A stretch of DNA of 64,000 nucleotides. Source: Paenibacillus sp. GTDB lineage: Bacteria > Bacillota > Bacilli > Paenibacillales > Paenibacillaceae. The notes below the pieces were generated by a model that saw only the letters and a program-made list of their open reading frames with translations, did not search any database and was not told the DNA's origin. Positions 54,598 to 62,982 of this stretch are shown here, piece by piece (the first letter of the stretch is position 1; every line of letters starts with the position of its first letter). The stretch lies in contig JAILZT010000007.1 in assembly GCA_023512345.1 (NCBI GenBank), forward strand, positions 124,001 through 188,000. The letters are read 5' to 3'. A program made the position numbers and the translations under genes.

Positions 54598-54665
54598 AGC
54601 TGTGACTCCAGATGTATTGAATAACACTAAGCAATTTACATCTGGAGACAAAGGCATCCTCTATA
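54598..54665 (+). repeat. Dispersed hairpin repeat, copy 3
   Basis: Perfect 11-bp stem CTCCAGATGTA (54606-54616) / TACATCTGGAG (54637-54647), followed by ACAAAGGC, the same tail as copies 1 and 2 (3472-3540, 12753-12835). It follows the regulator gene by 30 nt but has no T run. Confidence 0.55.
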
Positions 54666-54766
54666 GTTTTGCGCAATCAGGACATCCTCATTAGGTTTTC
54701 CACTTTATACCAGTGTGTTCACCTACTCCATTCAAATCCCTTTATATAGCGAATTTTGCTCACTAG

Positions 54767-54833
54767 TATGACATTTGTCATATACCCCACTTGATGTTTA
54801 TGACTAACAAAGAGGGGATACAATATCTATAAT
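54767..54833 (+). promoter_or_regulatory. DesR-like operator and promoter of des
   Basis: TATGACATTTGTCATA (54767-54782) is a 7+2+7 palindrome of the type bound by phosphorylated DesR at the Bacillus des promoter. It lies upstream of TAACAA (54805-54810), a weak -35, and TATAAT (54828-54833). A less perfect TTGATGTTTATGACTA follows the box. A weak -35 with an upstream activator site is what positive control would look like. Confidence 0.75.
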
Positions 54834-54890
54834 TAAAAATAGATAGGTATTGCTTATCTTTTCCAGAAATATCAAGGAGGAACCCTTACG

Positions 54891-55955
54891 ATGAATAAAG
54901 ATCACACAGCTAAGCTGACGAACCTGAAAAAGAGTGTTGCCCCATACGAAAAATATGATCGAAAAGCGAGTATAAGTCAGCTTGTAAATACATTGGTACC
55001 GCTAGTGCTCTTATGGTACGCAACCTATTACAGTCTTTCAGTTTCGTACTGGCTTACGCTCCTGTTGGCGATTCCAACAGCCGGGTTTGTGATTAGAACA
55101 TTTATTATTTGCCATGATTGCTGTCATGGATCGTTCTTTAAAAGTCGCAAGGCCAACGATATTATTGGCACCATTACGGGTGTCATTTCCTTAGTTCCTT
55201 ATCGGCAGTGGAAGCATAGCCACTCCATTCATCATGCCGGGAGCAGCAATCTCGACAAAAGAGGAATCGGCGATATTTGGATTATGACTGTAGATGAATA
55301 TCAAGCTGCGAGTACCTTGAAACGTCTGTATTACCGGTTCTACCGTCATCCATTGGTGATTTTCGGAATTGGACCTATCGCAGTATTCGTAATTCAATAT
55401 CGATTTAATGCAAAAGGTGCAAGACGCAAAGAGCGGATGAACACTTATCTTACAAATGTTTCTATTGCTGCTGTGTATGGACTACTAACATGGGCCATCG
55501 GCTGGCAGTCCTTTTTATTAGTGCAAATTCCGATCATATTTGTATCCGGCTTTCTCGGTATTTGGTTGTTTTATGTTCAGCATCAGTTCGAAGATACGTT
55601 CTTTGAGAAGGAAGAGGAATGGACTTATGTTCAGGCCGCTGTGGAAGGCAGCTCGTACTACAAGCTCCCTAAGCTGCTGCAGTGGATCACAGGGAATATC
55701 GGATTCCACCATGTACATCATTTAAGCCCCAAGGTGCCGAATTATAATTTGGAAAAAGCACATAATGCCACACCGCCTTTGCAACAAGCAACTACTATAA
55801 CGATACGTTCGAGCCTTAAGGCTCTTCATTACCGCTTATGGGATGAGGAGAATAAAACCTTCATCAACTTTAAGGCACTCAAATCTAGACTTCGTAATTC
55901 AGAACCTGCAGCAGAGGCTTTGCTTATCAAACAACGCAGATTGCAGAATGAATAG
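54891..55955 (+). CDS. des: Fatty acid desaturase (delta-5 type, Des)
   Basis: 354-aa polytopic membrane enzyme that introduces double bonds into existing phospholipid acyl chains. The three histidine boxes are present: HDCCH near residue 79, HSIHH near 109 and HHVHH near 272, which hold the di-iron site. AAGGAGG before ATG 54891. It lies upstream of desK-desR, as in Bacillus, and carries a DesR-like box in its promoter, so it is probably induced when the membrane becomes too ordered, for example on cold shock. A terminator-like hairpin (55996-56047) follows. Confidence 0.94.
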   Translation: MNKDHTAKLTNLKKSVAPYEKYDRKASISQLVNTLVPLVLLWYATYYSLSVSYWLTLLLAIPTAGFVIRTFIICHDCCHGSFFKSRKANDIIGTITGVISLVPYRQWKHSHSIHHAGSSNLDKRGIGDIWIMTVDEYQAASTLKRLYYRFYRHPLVIFGIGPIAVFVIQYRFNAKGARRKERMNTYLTNVSIAAVYGLLTWAIGWQSFLLVQIPIIFVSGFLGIWLFYVQHQFEDTFFEKEEEWTYVQAAVEGSSYYKLPKLLQWITGNIGFHHVHHLSPKVPNYNLEKAHNATPPLQQATTITIRSSLKALHYRLWDEENKTFINFKALKSRLRNSEPAAEALLIKQRRLQNE

Positions 55956-55995
55956 AATAACCAGTAAATAGAACAATCAGTAAGTCACTATCTAA

Positions 55996-56047
55996 GGAGA
56001 AGATTAGAGCCGAGCATGCTTACCGGTTTTAGTCTTCTTCTCTTTTT
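55996..56047 (+). terminator. Probable terminator after des
   Basis: GGAGAAGATTA / TAGTCTTCTTC arms (imperfect) with an inner GAGCATGCTTACC stretch, ending CTCTTTTT. Some reading through into desK is possible. Confidence 0.5.
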
Positions 56048-56120
56048 AATGTGATTTACGGATGCTGACGGGTTTGTGCTAAAATAAAAGTATGAATTGA
56101 TAGCAAAAGGGATGGCGGAC

Positions 56121-57257
56121 ATGCAGAAGTGGCATCATATTTTTCACAAAAGTACAGGACTTAGCCCATATGTGTGGGTGGTGTTTTATATTCTTCCTTT
56201 CTATTTTATCTTTCGGTCATCCTCCACGTATGAGGTGGTGTCCGGAATAATTATGATCGCAGTATTTTTCATCTGTTACGTGCTATCCTTTATTTCCAAG
56301 GGCTGGTTGGTTTATTTCTGGACTAGTGTACAGATTGTAGTCTCCATCGCTATGACGCTATTGTTCGGATATGTATACTTTGCGCTGTTTTTAGCCTTTT
56401 TTATAGGGAATATCCAGAATCGAATCGGATTCTTTACACTGTATTCTATACATTTAGTATCGACGATCGTCACCATAAACTACGGTTTACTTTCGCGGAA
56501 TCCAGTTTTTATTACCCAGTTGCCCTTCGTGCTTGTGAGTATGATTGCTGTTGTTCTGCTTCCGGTGACTACATACAACCGCAATAATCAAGATAAACTT
56601 CAAGGTCAATTGGAGGATGCCAACAAGCGTATTTCTGATTTGGTCAAAATTGAAGAGCGTCAGCGGATTGCTCGAGATTTACATGATACGCTAGGTCAGA
56701 AGTTGTCACTCATTGGGCTGAAGAGCGATTTGGCTAGCAAACTGATCAGTAAAAATCCAATTCAAGCGGTTGCTGAAATCAATGATGTACGCCAGACGGC
56801 AAGAAGTGCCCTGAAAGAGGTTCGTGAAATGGTAACTCAAATGCGTGGAATCCGGCTAAACGATGAGCTGTTGCGTATACGTCAGCTTCTTGATGCGGCA
56901 GAGATTGAATTCCAGCTGGAAGGTGACCCGAAACTGACCAATACCTCACTGATTACAGAAAATGTTTTGAGCATGTGCATTAAAGAAGCTGTTACGAATG
57001 TCGTCAAACACAGTAAAGCCAAAGTCTGTCAGATTATAATTGAACCGTCTCGTACGGATTTAACCATTAAGGTGAAGGATAACGGTGAAGGAATTCCAGG
57101 AAACAATGTATATTTTAAAGGTCATGGATTGCAGGGTATGAGAGAACGGCTCGAATTTGTCAACGGCTATATGGATATTGTTAATGATGAAGGAACGACC
57201 CTTGTGATCAAGGTACCTAATGTATTCCAACAGCCGGAACAGGAGGCTAACACATGA
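56121..57257 (+). CDS. desK: Membrane-fluidity sensor histidine kinase DesK
   Basis: 378 aa from ATG 56121, because the family begins at a short polar stretch before GLSPYVWVVFYILPFYFI and AAAGGG lies 9 nt upstream; ATG 56112 is an alternative. Four to five membrane helices (to about 150) sense membrane thickness. The coiled coil then leads into HisKA_3 with phospho-acceptor H188 in RIARDLHDTLGQKLS, the same residue number as in Bacillus DesK. HATPase features: NVVKHSKA, VKDNGEGIP, GHGLQGMRERL. Overlaps desR by 4 nt. Confidence 0.95.
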   Translation: MQKWHHIFHKSTGLSPYVWVVFYILPFYFIFRSSSTYEVVSGIIMIAVFFICYVLSFISKGWLVYFWTSVQIVVSIAMTLLFGYVYFALFLAFFIGNIQNRIGFFTLYSIHLVSTIVTINYGLLSRNPVFITQLPFVLVSMIAVVLLPVTTYNRNNQDKLQGQLEDANKRISDLVKIEERQRIARDLHDTLGQKLSLIGLKSDLASKLISKNPIQAVAEINDVRQTARSALKEVREMVTQMRGIRLNDELLRIRQLLDAAEIEFQLEGDPKLTNTSLITENVLSMCIKEAVTNVVKHSKAKVCQIIIEPSRTDLTIKVKDNGEGIPGNNVYFKGHGLQGMRERLEFVNGYMDIVNDEGTTLVIKVPNVFQQPEQEANT

Positions 57258-57859
57258 TAAAGATAGTAATTGCTGAGGATCAGCGAATGCTGTTAGGGGC
57301 GCTTGCCTCATTGTTAGATTTGGAAGAGGATATGAAGGTAGTAGGCAGGGCAAGTAACGGTGAGGAAGCAGTAATGTTGGTTCAGCAACTAAAGCCTGAT
57401 ATTTGCATCATGGACATTGAGATGCCGGCTATGAGTGGTCTAGAAGCAGCTGAAGCGATTAAGGGATCCGGTTGTAAAGTTATGATCCTAACTACATTCG
57501 CCCGTGCAGGGTATTTCGAACGTGCGCTTAAATCTGGAGTGAATGCTTACCTTCTGAAAGATAGTCCTAGTGAGGAGCTTGCGATCTCTATTCGCAATGT
57601 GATGGCGGGTCGGCGCATGTATGCTCCAGAGCTGATGGATGAAGCTTACGGCGGTGGTGAATCCAATCCGCTGACGCAGCGGGAGAAAGAAGTGCTTGGC
57701 CTGATTGCCGATGGTAAAAATACAAAGGAAATCGCCAGCCAGCTGTATATTACAACCGGAACCGTCCGAAATTATATCTCCGTTATTCTAGACAAACTAG
57801 GTGTAGGTAACCGAATAGAAGCAATTACCCGGTTCAAAGAGAAAGGCTGGTTCAAGTGA
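57254..57859 (+). CDS. desR: Response regulator DesR
   Basis: 201 aa, NarL/LuxR type. Receiver: AEDQ, D54 (IMDIEMP), K near 104 (LLKDS). Helix-turn-helix: NPLTQREKEVLGLIADGKNTKEIASQLYITTGTVRNYISVILDKLGVGNRIEAI. It is translated with desK (ATGA overlap). The palindrome upstream of des is its presumed binding site. Confidence 0.95.
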   Translation: MIKIVIAEDQRMLLGALASLLDLEEDMKVVGRASNGEEAVMLVQQLKPDICIMDIEMPAMSGLEAAEAIKGSGCKVMILTTFARAGYFERALKSGVNAYLLKDSPSEELAISIRNVMAGRRMYAPELMDEAYGGGESNPLTQREKEVLGLIADGKNTKEIASQLYITTGTVRNYISVILDKLGVGNRIEAITRFKEKGWFK

Positions 57860-57867
57860 AGTAACAG

Positions 57868-57899
57868 AAGGGGATCAATGTTTGATCCCTTTTGTTTTT
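57868..57899 (+). terminator. Intrinsic terminator of desKR
   Basis: AAGGGGATCAA / TTTGATCCCTTTT with a short loop and T run. Confidence 0.85.
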
Positions 57900-57922
57900 A
57901 ACAGGAGTAGATCCTAATGCAA

Positions 57923-58064
57923 CCAACTAACCCCGAATGAACATCAGCGGACTAAAGTACCTCCCAAAGCCACCAACTAATCCCATGAACATCAGCGAGC
58001 ATAGTAGCCCAACGCACCAACTAACCCTATGAACATCAGTCGACTACAGTACGTCCCAATGAAC
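57923..58064 (+). repeat. Three imperfect tandem repeats, 44-50 bp
   Basis: Units begin CCAACTAA at 57923, 57973 and 58017. Each carries CCC...ATGAACATCAG, a GACTA-type block and a ...GTACxTCCCAA-like block. Spacing is 50 and then 44 bp, so the period is not constant. No coding potential and no spacer structure. Confidence 0.65.
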
Positions 58065-58530
58065 AAATAGTCTAATGTATACCAAAGAAACCATAGGCCA
58101 CCCCTCATTCTACGGAATCTTGTGAGCACCCATGACTCATACGGACTCCACAGCTCTTATTTGCATGTAAAAGAGTGATTATGGATTTATACGGACTCCA
58201 GTGACGCTGATATGCATTTCGCCTGAAAAACACTGTTTTAGGTCGAGATAACGTCTCCTGAGTCCGTATGAGAGTATGAGACTAAGCTAACCGTATTTTT
58301 AACCCTTGATACCGGTGTTTGGCGATAAAAATTGGCGCGAAGTCCCTTAAGTAGGCCTATCTTTTATAGTTAGGAAATTTTTAACTTTACGATTGGATGA
58401 TTCCATTGGTTTTGTTAAAATAATATGCAAACAGATGATCTTGTTTGTTTGGATTTGGGTAATATTATCCATGCTGATCTATTATATATAAAACTACTAT
58501 TATATTTATCAGAAAAGGGAGGGGACTTAT
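58065..58530. other. Noncoding block with dispersed repeats
   Basis: About 465 bp without a gene. It holds three GGACTC-type repeats (58139-58272) and AT-rich sequence up to the RBS of the SWIM gene. I see no clear -35/-10 pair for the downstream operon. Confidence 0.55.
58139..58272. repeat. Cluster of three 25-bp GGACTC-type repeats, both orientations
   Basis: Direct copies ATACGGACTCCACAGCTCTT... (58139) and ATACGGACTCCAGTGACGCT... (58189). An inverted copy at about 58245-58272 reads CTCATACGGACTCAGGAGAC... on the minus strand. They match the cluster at 12504-12688; the ACGGACYCAGGNGACG part is shared. Confidence 0.6.
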
Positions 58531-59970
58531 TTGGTTGAACTAACATCATCATACATTGACTCACTCGCCCCAAATGCTGCTGCTATTAAGAATGGTCAAG
58601 GCCTTGTGCGGAAGAAAAGTTTCGTGGAGCTTAATCGGTCAGAAAGTGGAGAATTGCTCTTCGGACAGTGCTCGGGCAGCGGGAAATCCAACTATGAGTG
58701 TTCAGTCGATTTTATAGTTCTCGATAAGCCAGTATTTCGCTGTACTTGTCCGAGCAGGCAATTTCCGTGTAAGCACGTGTTAGGACTGATGTATGCTTCC
58801 TCGGAAGGCCAAGCGTTTACGGTGGCAGCTGTACCTGAAGATATTGCCTTGAAGCGTGAGAAGGCTGAGAAGCGTGAAGAGAGTAAAGCATCCCAACTGA
58901 CGGAAGAGGCAGTAATAAAACCTAAAAAAGTGAATAAGTCTGCTTTGAAGAAAAAAATTGCCACACAGTTAAAAGGGTTGGATGTGCTGGAAAAGCTAAT
59001 CCTCTCACTTATTCGCAGTGGACTGGCAACGATTGACAGTAAAACGCTAAAAAATATACATGAGCATGTGAAGCAGATGGGGAATTATTATCTGTCAGGG
59101 GCACAGGTGGAGCTGCGACGGTTCGTGTTGCTGTTATCAAATGACCAGGATCGGGAGGAGAGTTATACATATGCGGTAGATCAACTGACTCGGCTGCATG
59201 CCTTTATTAAGAAAGGTCGAACCTATCTTACCGCCAAACAGGATGACCCGGAGCTTGCTCTCGACCATGAATCTACAATTGAGGAATGGCTAGGCCATGC
59301 CTGGCAACTAACGGAGCTGAGAGAATGCGGCCTTGTGACGGACAATACAGAATTGCTCCAGTTGGCCTTTTATAGCTATAACGATGCTGCCCGACAGGAA
59401 TATGTAGATATAGGCTATTGGCTGGAAAAGACCAGCGCTGAAATTCATCGTACCATTCAGTACCGGCCTTACAAAGCTGCCAAGTTTATTAGAGAGGACG
59501 ATAGCTTCTTTGAGGTGGCCCAGATTTCAACGTTATATAAGTATCCCGGAGATATGAATGCCCGTGTTCGGTATGAAGAAATGACATCCAGGCCTTTGAC
59601 TGGTGAAGATATAACAGAAGTTGTAAGTAAATCACAGCGCTCTTATACGGAAGTCATAAAAAAGGTGAAGAATCAGCTAAAAAATCCGCTCAGCGATACT
59701 TCACCAGTGGTGCTGCTGCATGTTGCGAAGCTAGGACAAACGGAAAGTGGTCAATACACAATTATGGATGAGTTTGGAGAACAGCTTGTTCTTGAAGACC
59801 TACCTGCACTACCGCAAGGGACGGTGTCCTACCTTCCTTTTCTGGAACCCCGACAATTAGAAAATAGTTCGGTACTGGTAATGTTCGAGCATCTTACGGA
59901 TCAGGGACGACTTATTGCTCAACCGCTGACATTTATAACTGTTACCCATATTACCCGTCTTTTATACTAG
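58531..59970 (+). CDS. SWIM zinc finger protein
   Basis: 479 aa from TTG 58531 (GGGAGGGG upstream). A SWIM zinc finger CxCx6CxH is made by C71, C73, C80 and H82 (CTCPSRQFPCKH). A charged Lys/Glu-rich linker (about 110-145) leads to an uncharacterised 330-residue helical-plus-beta part. SWIM domains bind DNA or proteins. It heads an operon with a HEAT-like protein, a MoxR-type ATPase and a DUF5682-type protein, which is a recurrent association in bacteria. Its exact task is unknown. Confidence 0.88.
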   Translation: MVELTSSYIDSLAPNAAAIKNGQGLVRKKSFVELNRSESGELLFGQCSGSGKSNYECSVDFIVLDKPVFRCTCPSRQFPCKHVLGLMYASSEGQAFTVAAVPEDIALKREKAEKREESKASQLTEEAVIKPKKVNKSALKKKIATQLKGLDVLEKLILSLIRSGLATIDSKTLKNIHEHVKQMGNYYLSGAQVELRRFVLLLSNDQDREESYTYAVDQLTRLHAFIKKGRTYLTAKQDDPELALDHESTIEEWLGHAWQLTELRECGLVTDNTELLQLAFYSYNDAARQEYVDIGYWLEKTSAEIHRTIQYRPYKAAKFIREDDSFFEVAQISTLYKYPGDMNARVRYEEMTSRPLTGEDITEVVSKSQRSYTEVIKKVKNQLKNPLSDTSPVVLLHVAKLGQTESGQYTIMDEFGEQLVLEDLPALPQGTVSYLPFLEPRQLENSSVLVMFEHLTDQGRLIAQPLTFITVTHITRLLY

Positions 59971-59999
59971 CAGACCACTATATGTTGGGAGGACCACCG

Positions 60000-61850
60000 A
60001 TGAGTAAAGTGTTATTGCAAGAGCTTCACCAAGAGGTGAGAAGGCTCTATATCGCTGGAAGTGATCTGGCGCCGGGAGATTTTCGCTTGAAGCGGATTTT
60101 GCCGCAGTTTGAGCAGCTTGGAGAGCGGGCAGCTGTTTTCAAAAAAATAGGAGAAGGTATTGCAGAGCTAGTTGAAGACTCGGAGGGCCAAGGACAGGAG
60201 ACAGCTATAAAACTTCAAAGCCTTGCGTCGCTGCTGGGTTCAGTATTAAGGACTCAAGGTATTACTACTCCTGACGGAGAACCCGTAGAGCTTAATAGTC
60301 AACCGATAAATTTGTCTACGGGCATCCCCTATCGGAAGCTAGTTGAAGTGCAAAGAGCGCTTTCGACGACCGGAAGCGGACGCTACGAAATCGTTACGGA
60401 GGCTTTTGCTCAAGGCATGTTTCAAGATTTGCGTCTATTTCCTCTAGCCATTAAGGCGCTGGATGATCCATATGTTGAGATTGCTGAATTTGCAAAGAAT
60501 AAGATACTTCCTGCTTACGGACAGTTCATAGTCCCACATCTTATTAAGGGTTTTAATCCATTGGGCAGCAAAAGTGAGGCTCGAAAGCTCCAGGTCATTA
60601 GTAAAGTTGGAGGTACAGAAGTCCTTGGAGAGATCTTTAAAGCAGCAGAGAAGGGTACAGATGATATTAGAGTAGAGGCCATCAAATGTCTTGCAGGTCA
60701 TGAGGAATATGTAACCGAATTGCTGTTATGGACTAAGGATAAGAAAAAGGTAATCAGAGAAGCAGCATATGAAGCCCTGGCAGCCGGTGGTTCTTTGCAA
60801 GGCACTGAACGGTTATATGAAGCTTTTTCGGGAAAAGACAGAGAATTGGTAGCTGAAGCGTTGATGAAATGGCCGTCTACGCGATTAACGGAACAGCTGT
60901 CACCTCTTTTTATGGCTGAGCTTAAACAAGCTCCTATCGAGACAGAGGATAAGAAGAAAAATGAGGCTGTATTTAACAATACGATTCGGCCCTTTTTAAC
61001 CGCTTTAGAAGAGCAAAGAAATCAGCATTTAGATGAGATTTATAGCTATGTTGTGAAGGAATATAAGCAGTTCATTGCACTGGGTTGGATGGTATTGATT
61101 GACCAAGCAGCAGTGTATCTGGAGAAGACTGGCTCTACGGAAGCTTTGGCGCTGCTGCATGAGCTCGAGAAACAGAACCCCCGGTATTTCCCCCATTACT
61201 TCAGGGCGGCCAGGCAGCTTATGTCGCCTAAAGAAATTTATAATCATTTTGTGGGTACGGTCTTTGATAAATTGAAATCCATCGTTTCGAAAACAGCGGT
61301 TAAACGTGTGCAGCAGCTCGTAGAATCTATTTCGTCTCAAGTGATGTACAGCAGGTATCAGGTTTATGAATTACCGCTGGATTTAGGAAACGGGAAAATC
61401 AATCACGAATATGAAATGATATCTGCTGAGGAAATTTCAGAACAATGGGATCCGCGCTGGTTGGATTGGTTAATCGATAAGGATTCGTTGTATCTAGTAT
61501 GTGCTTTTGCCCAGCAAGGACATAAGGCTGCTGAGACATATATTCTGAAAAAATTGCTAATAGACCCTGTCGGCAGAAATTATAATTCCCAGGAAATTGT
61601 GAAACATGCTTTTATGGGCTTGGAGCGCACAGGGATGGAACAATCTGAGAGACTGGAACTGCTGATGACAGTACTAGAAAAAAGAAAGCAATATCAACCA
61701 TACATGTTCGATTATTATTTGTTAAATATGATGCTTCATTTCCCTGTGAGTTATATCGACCGTATTGAAGCTGTTGTCCCTAAATACAAATACGAAGCAA
61801 GTCGACAGCTCGAAGTTGTTCTTAGACATTTACACAGTTCCCGTCACTAA
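60000..61850 (+). CDS. HEAT-like repeat protein of a MoxR operon
   Basis: 616 aa from ATG 60000, with GGGAGG at 59987-59992; ATG 59982 is also in frame. Mostly helical; residues about 130-300 show HEAT-type helix pairs (LFPLAIKALDDPYVEIAEFAKN, ARKLQVISKVGGTEVLGEIFKAA, IRVEAIKCLAGHEEYVTEL, VIREAAYEALAAGG). The C-terminal half is helical without a recognised family. No signal or membrane segments. It is 29 nt downstream of the SWIM gene and 28 nt before the ATPase gene, so it is probably a scaffold or substrate receptor of the ATPase. Confidence 0.82.
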   Translation: MSKVLLQELHQEVRRLYIAGSDLAPGDFRLKRILPQFEQLGERAAVFKKIGEGIAELVEDSEGQGQETAIKLQSLASLLGSVLRTQGITTPDGEPVELNSQPINLSTGIPYRKLVEVQRALSTTGSGRYEIVTEAFAQGMFQDLRLFPLAIKALDDPYVEIAEFAKNKILPAYGQFIVPHLIKGFNPLGSKSEARKLQVISKVGGTEVLGEIFKAAEKGTDDIRVEAIKCLAGHEEYVTELLLWTKDKKKVIREAAYEALAAGGSLQGTERLYEAFSGKDRELVAEALMKWPSTRLTEQLSPLFMAELKQAPIETEDKKKNEAVFNNTIRPFLTALEEQRNQHLDEIYSYVVKEYKQFIALGWMVLIDQAAVYLEKTGSTEALALLHELEKQNPRYFPHYFRAARQLMSPKEIYNHFVGTVFDKLKSIVSKTAVKRVQQLVESISSQVMYSRYQVYELPLDLGNGKINHEYEMISAEEISEQWDPRWLDWLIDKDSLYLVCAFAQQGHKAAETYILKKLLIDPVGRNYNSQEIVKHAFMGLERTGMEQSERLELLMTVLEKRKQYQPYMFDYYLLNMMLHFPVSYIDRIEAVVPKYKYEASRQLEVVLRHLHSSRH

Positions 61851-61878
61851 TAAATTTGTTGAAGAAGGAGATGTATCA

Positions 61879-62982
61879 ATGACTATTGAACAAGATCAAC
61901 TTCAGGATTACATGCGGCTGCCTGCTGAGGTGCTGTACAGCGAGGAACTGGAGGCTCTGCGTAGAGAAGATAAAGGAAAGATCCCAGCAGGATGGCAAAT
62001 GTCACCACGCTCGGTACTGACATTCATTGCAGGGGGTAAAGCCGGTAAAACGGAAATCACCCCCAAATACATCGGCAATACCCGTCTGATAGAGATGGCT
62101 ATTGCTACGCTTGTCACAGACCGGGCATTGCTCCTTATCGGAGAACCAGGTACAGCAAAATCATGGTTATCCGAGAATTTGGCGGCAGCGATCTATGGTA
62201 ACTCTGGTCTGGTAGTACAAGGAACTGCAGGAACAAGTGAAGAACATGTGCGATATTCATGGAATTACGCAATGTTATTGGCAAACGGTCCAACCCCGGA
62301 AGCCCTTGTGAAAAGTCCGATTATGCGGGCGATGGAGAACGGAGGCATTGCCCGCTTCGAAGAAATCTCTCGCTGTGCTTCAGAAGTACAGGATGCTCTG
62401 ATTTCAATTCTGTCGGAGAAGACGATATCGGTTCCTGAGTTGGCTAAAGAGACAAGTGCGCGTAAAGGATTCTCCATTATCGCTACTGCGAATACAAGAG
62501 ACCGCGGGGTCAATGAAATGTCGGCAGCCTTGAAAAGACGCTTCAACATTATTGTGCTGCCTGCTCCTGCGGATATCGAAACGGAACTCGAGATTGTGAA
62601 GAAGCGGGTACGTGAGATTGCATCGTCGTATGAACTGCAAGCTTCCTTCCCTGCAGACGAAGCATTGCTCAAGGTAGTTACCATCTTCCGTGAACTGCGC
62701 AGCGGCATGACGTTGGATAAGAAAGAGAAGTTGAAGTCGCCTGCTGGGGTAATATCTACGGCTGAAGCGATTTCTTTGTTAACCAACAGTATGGCGCTAG
62801 CTGCAAGCTTCGGCAACGGCAAGCTTTCCGATGCCGACTTAGCTTCAGGTCTTCAAGGAGCCATCGTCAAGGATGACGATAAGGATAAGCTTGTTTGGAA
62901 GGAGTATCTAGATAATGTAATGAAAAAAAGAGGAGCGGAATGGCGGGGACTCTATCAGGCTTGTAAGGAGATGAACGAGTGA
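61879..62982 (+). CDS. MoxR-type AAA+ ATPase
   Basis: 367 aa from ATG 61879 (AAGGAG 8 nt upstream); an in-frame ATG at 61765 overlaps the HEAT gene. Walker A GEPGTAKS (88-95), the Walker B/sensor region IARFEEISR, sensor 1 ATANTRDRG and the arginine-finger-type block AALKRRFNIIVLP. The helical lid follows to the end. MoxR ATPases act as chaperones, usually with a VWA-domain partner that may lie beyond the window. Overlaps the next gene by 4 nt (GTGA). Confidence 0.92.
   Translation: MTIEQDQLQDYMRLPAEVLYSEELEALRREDKGKIPAGWQMSPRSVLTFIAGGKAGKTEITPKYIGNTRLIEMAIATLVTDRALLLIGEPGTAKSWLSENLAAAIYGNSGLVVQGTAGTSEEHVRYSWNYAMLLANGPTPEALVKSPIMRAMENGGIARFEEISRCASEVQDALISILSEKTISVPELAKETSARKGFSIIATANTRDRGVNEMSAALKRRFNIIVLPAPADIETELEIVKKRVREIASSYELQASFPADEALLKVVTIFRELRSGMTLDKKEKLKSPAGVISTAEAISLLTNSMALAASFGNGKLSDADLASGLQGAIVKDDDKDKLVWKEYLDNVMKKRGAEWRGLYQACKEMNE

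Noticed and set aside
54154..54657. 167-aa minus-strand frame at the end of the regulator
   Set aside because: Antisense to the AraC helix-turn-helix domain and hairpin repeat, with no RBS.
54598..54665. Hairpin as terminator of the AraC-type regulator
   Set aside because: No T run follows either arm, and the sequence matches the dispersed repeat copies instead.
57923..58064. Possible CRISPR array
   Set aside because: Units are imperfect, of changing length, and there are no unique spacers or cas genes.
62265..62822. 185-aa minus-strand frame
   Set aside because: Antisense of the MoxR-type ATPase; the Walker and sensor motifs show which strand codes.
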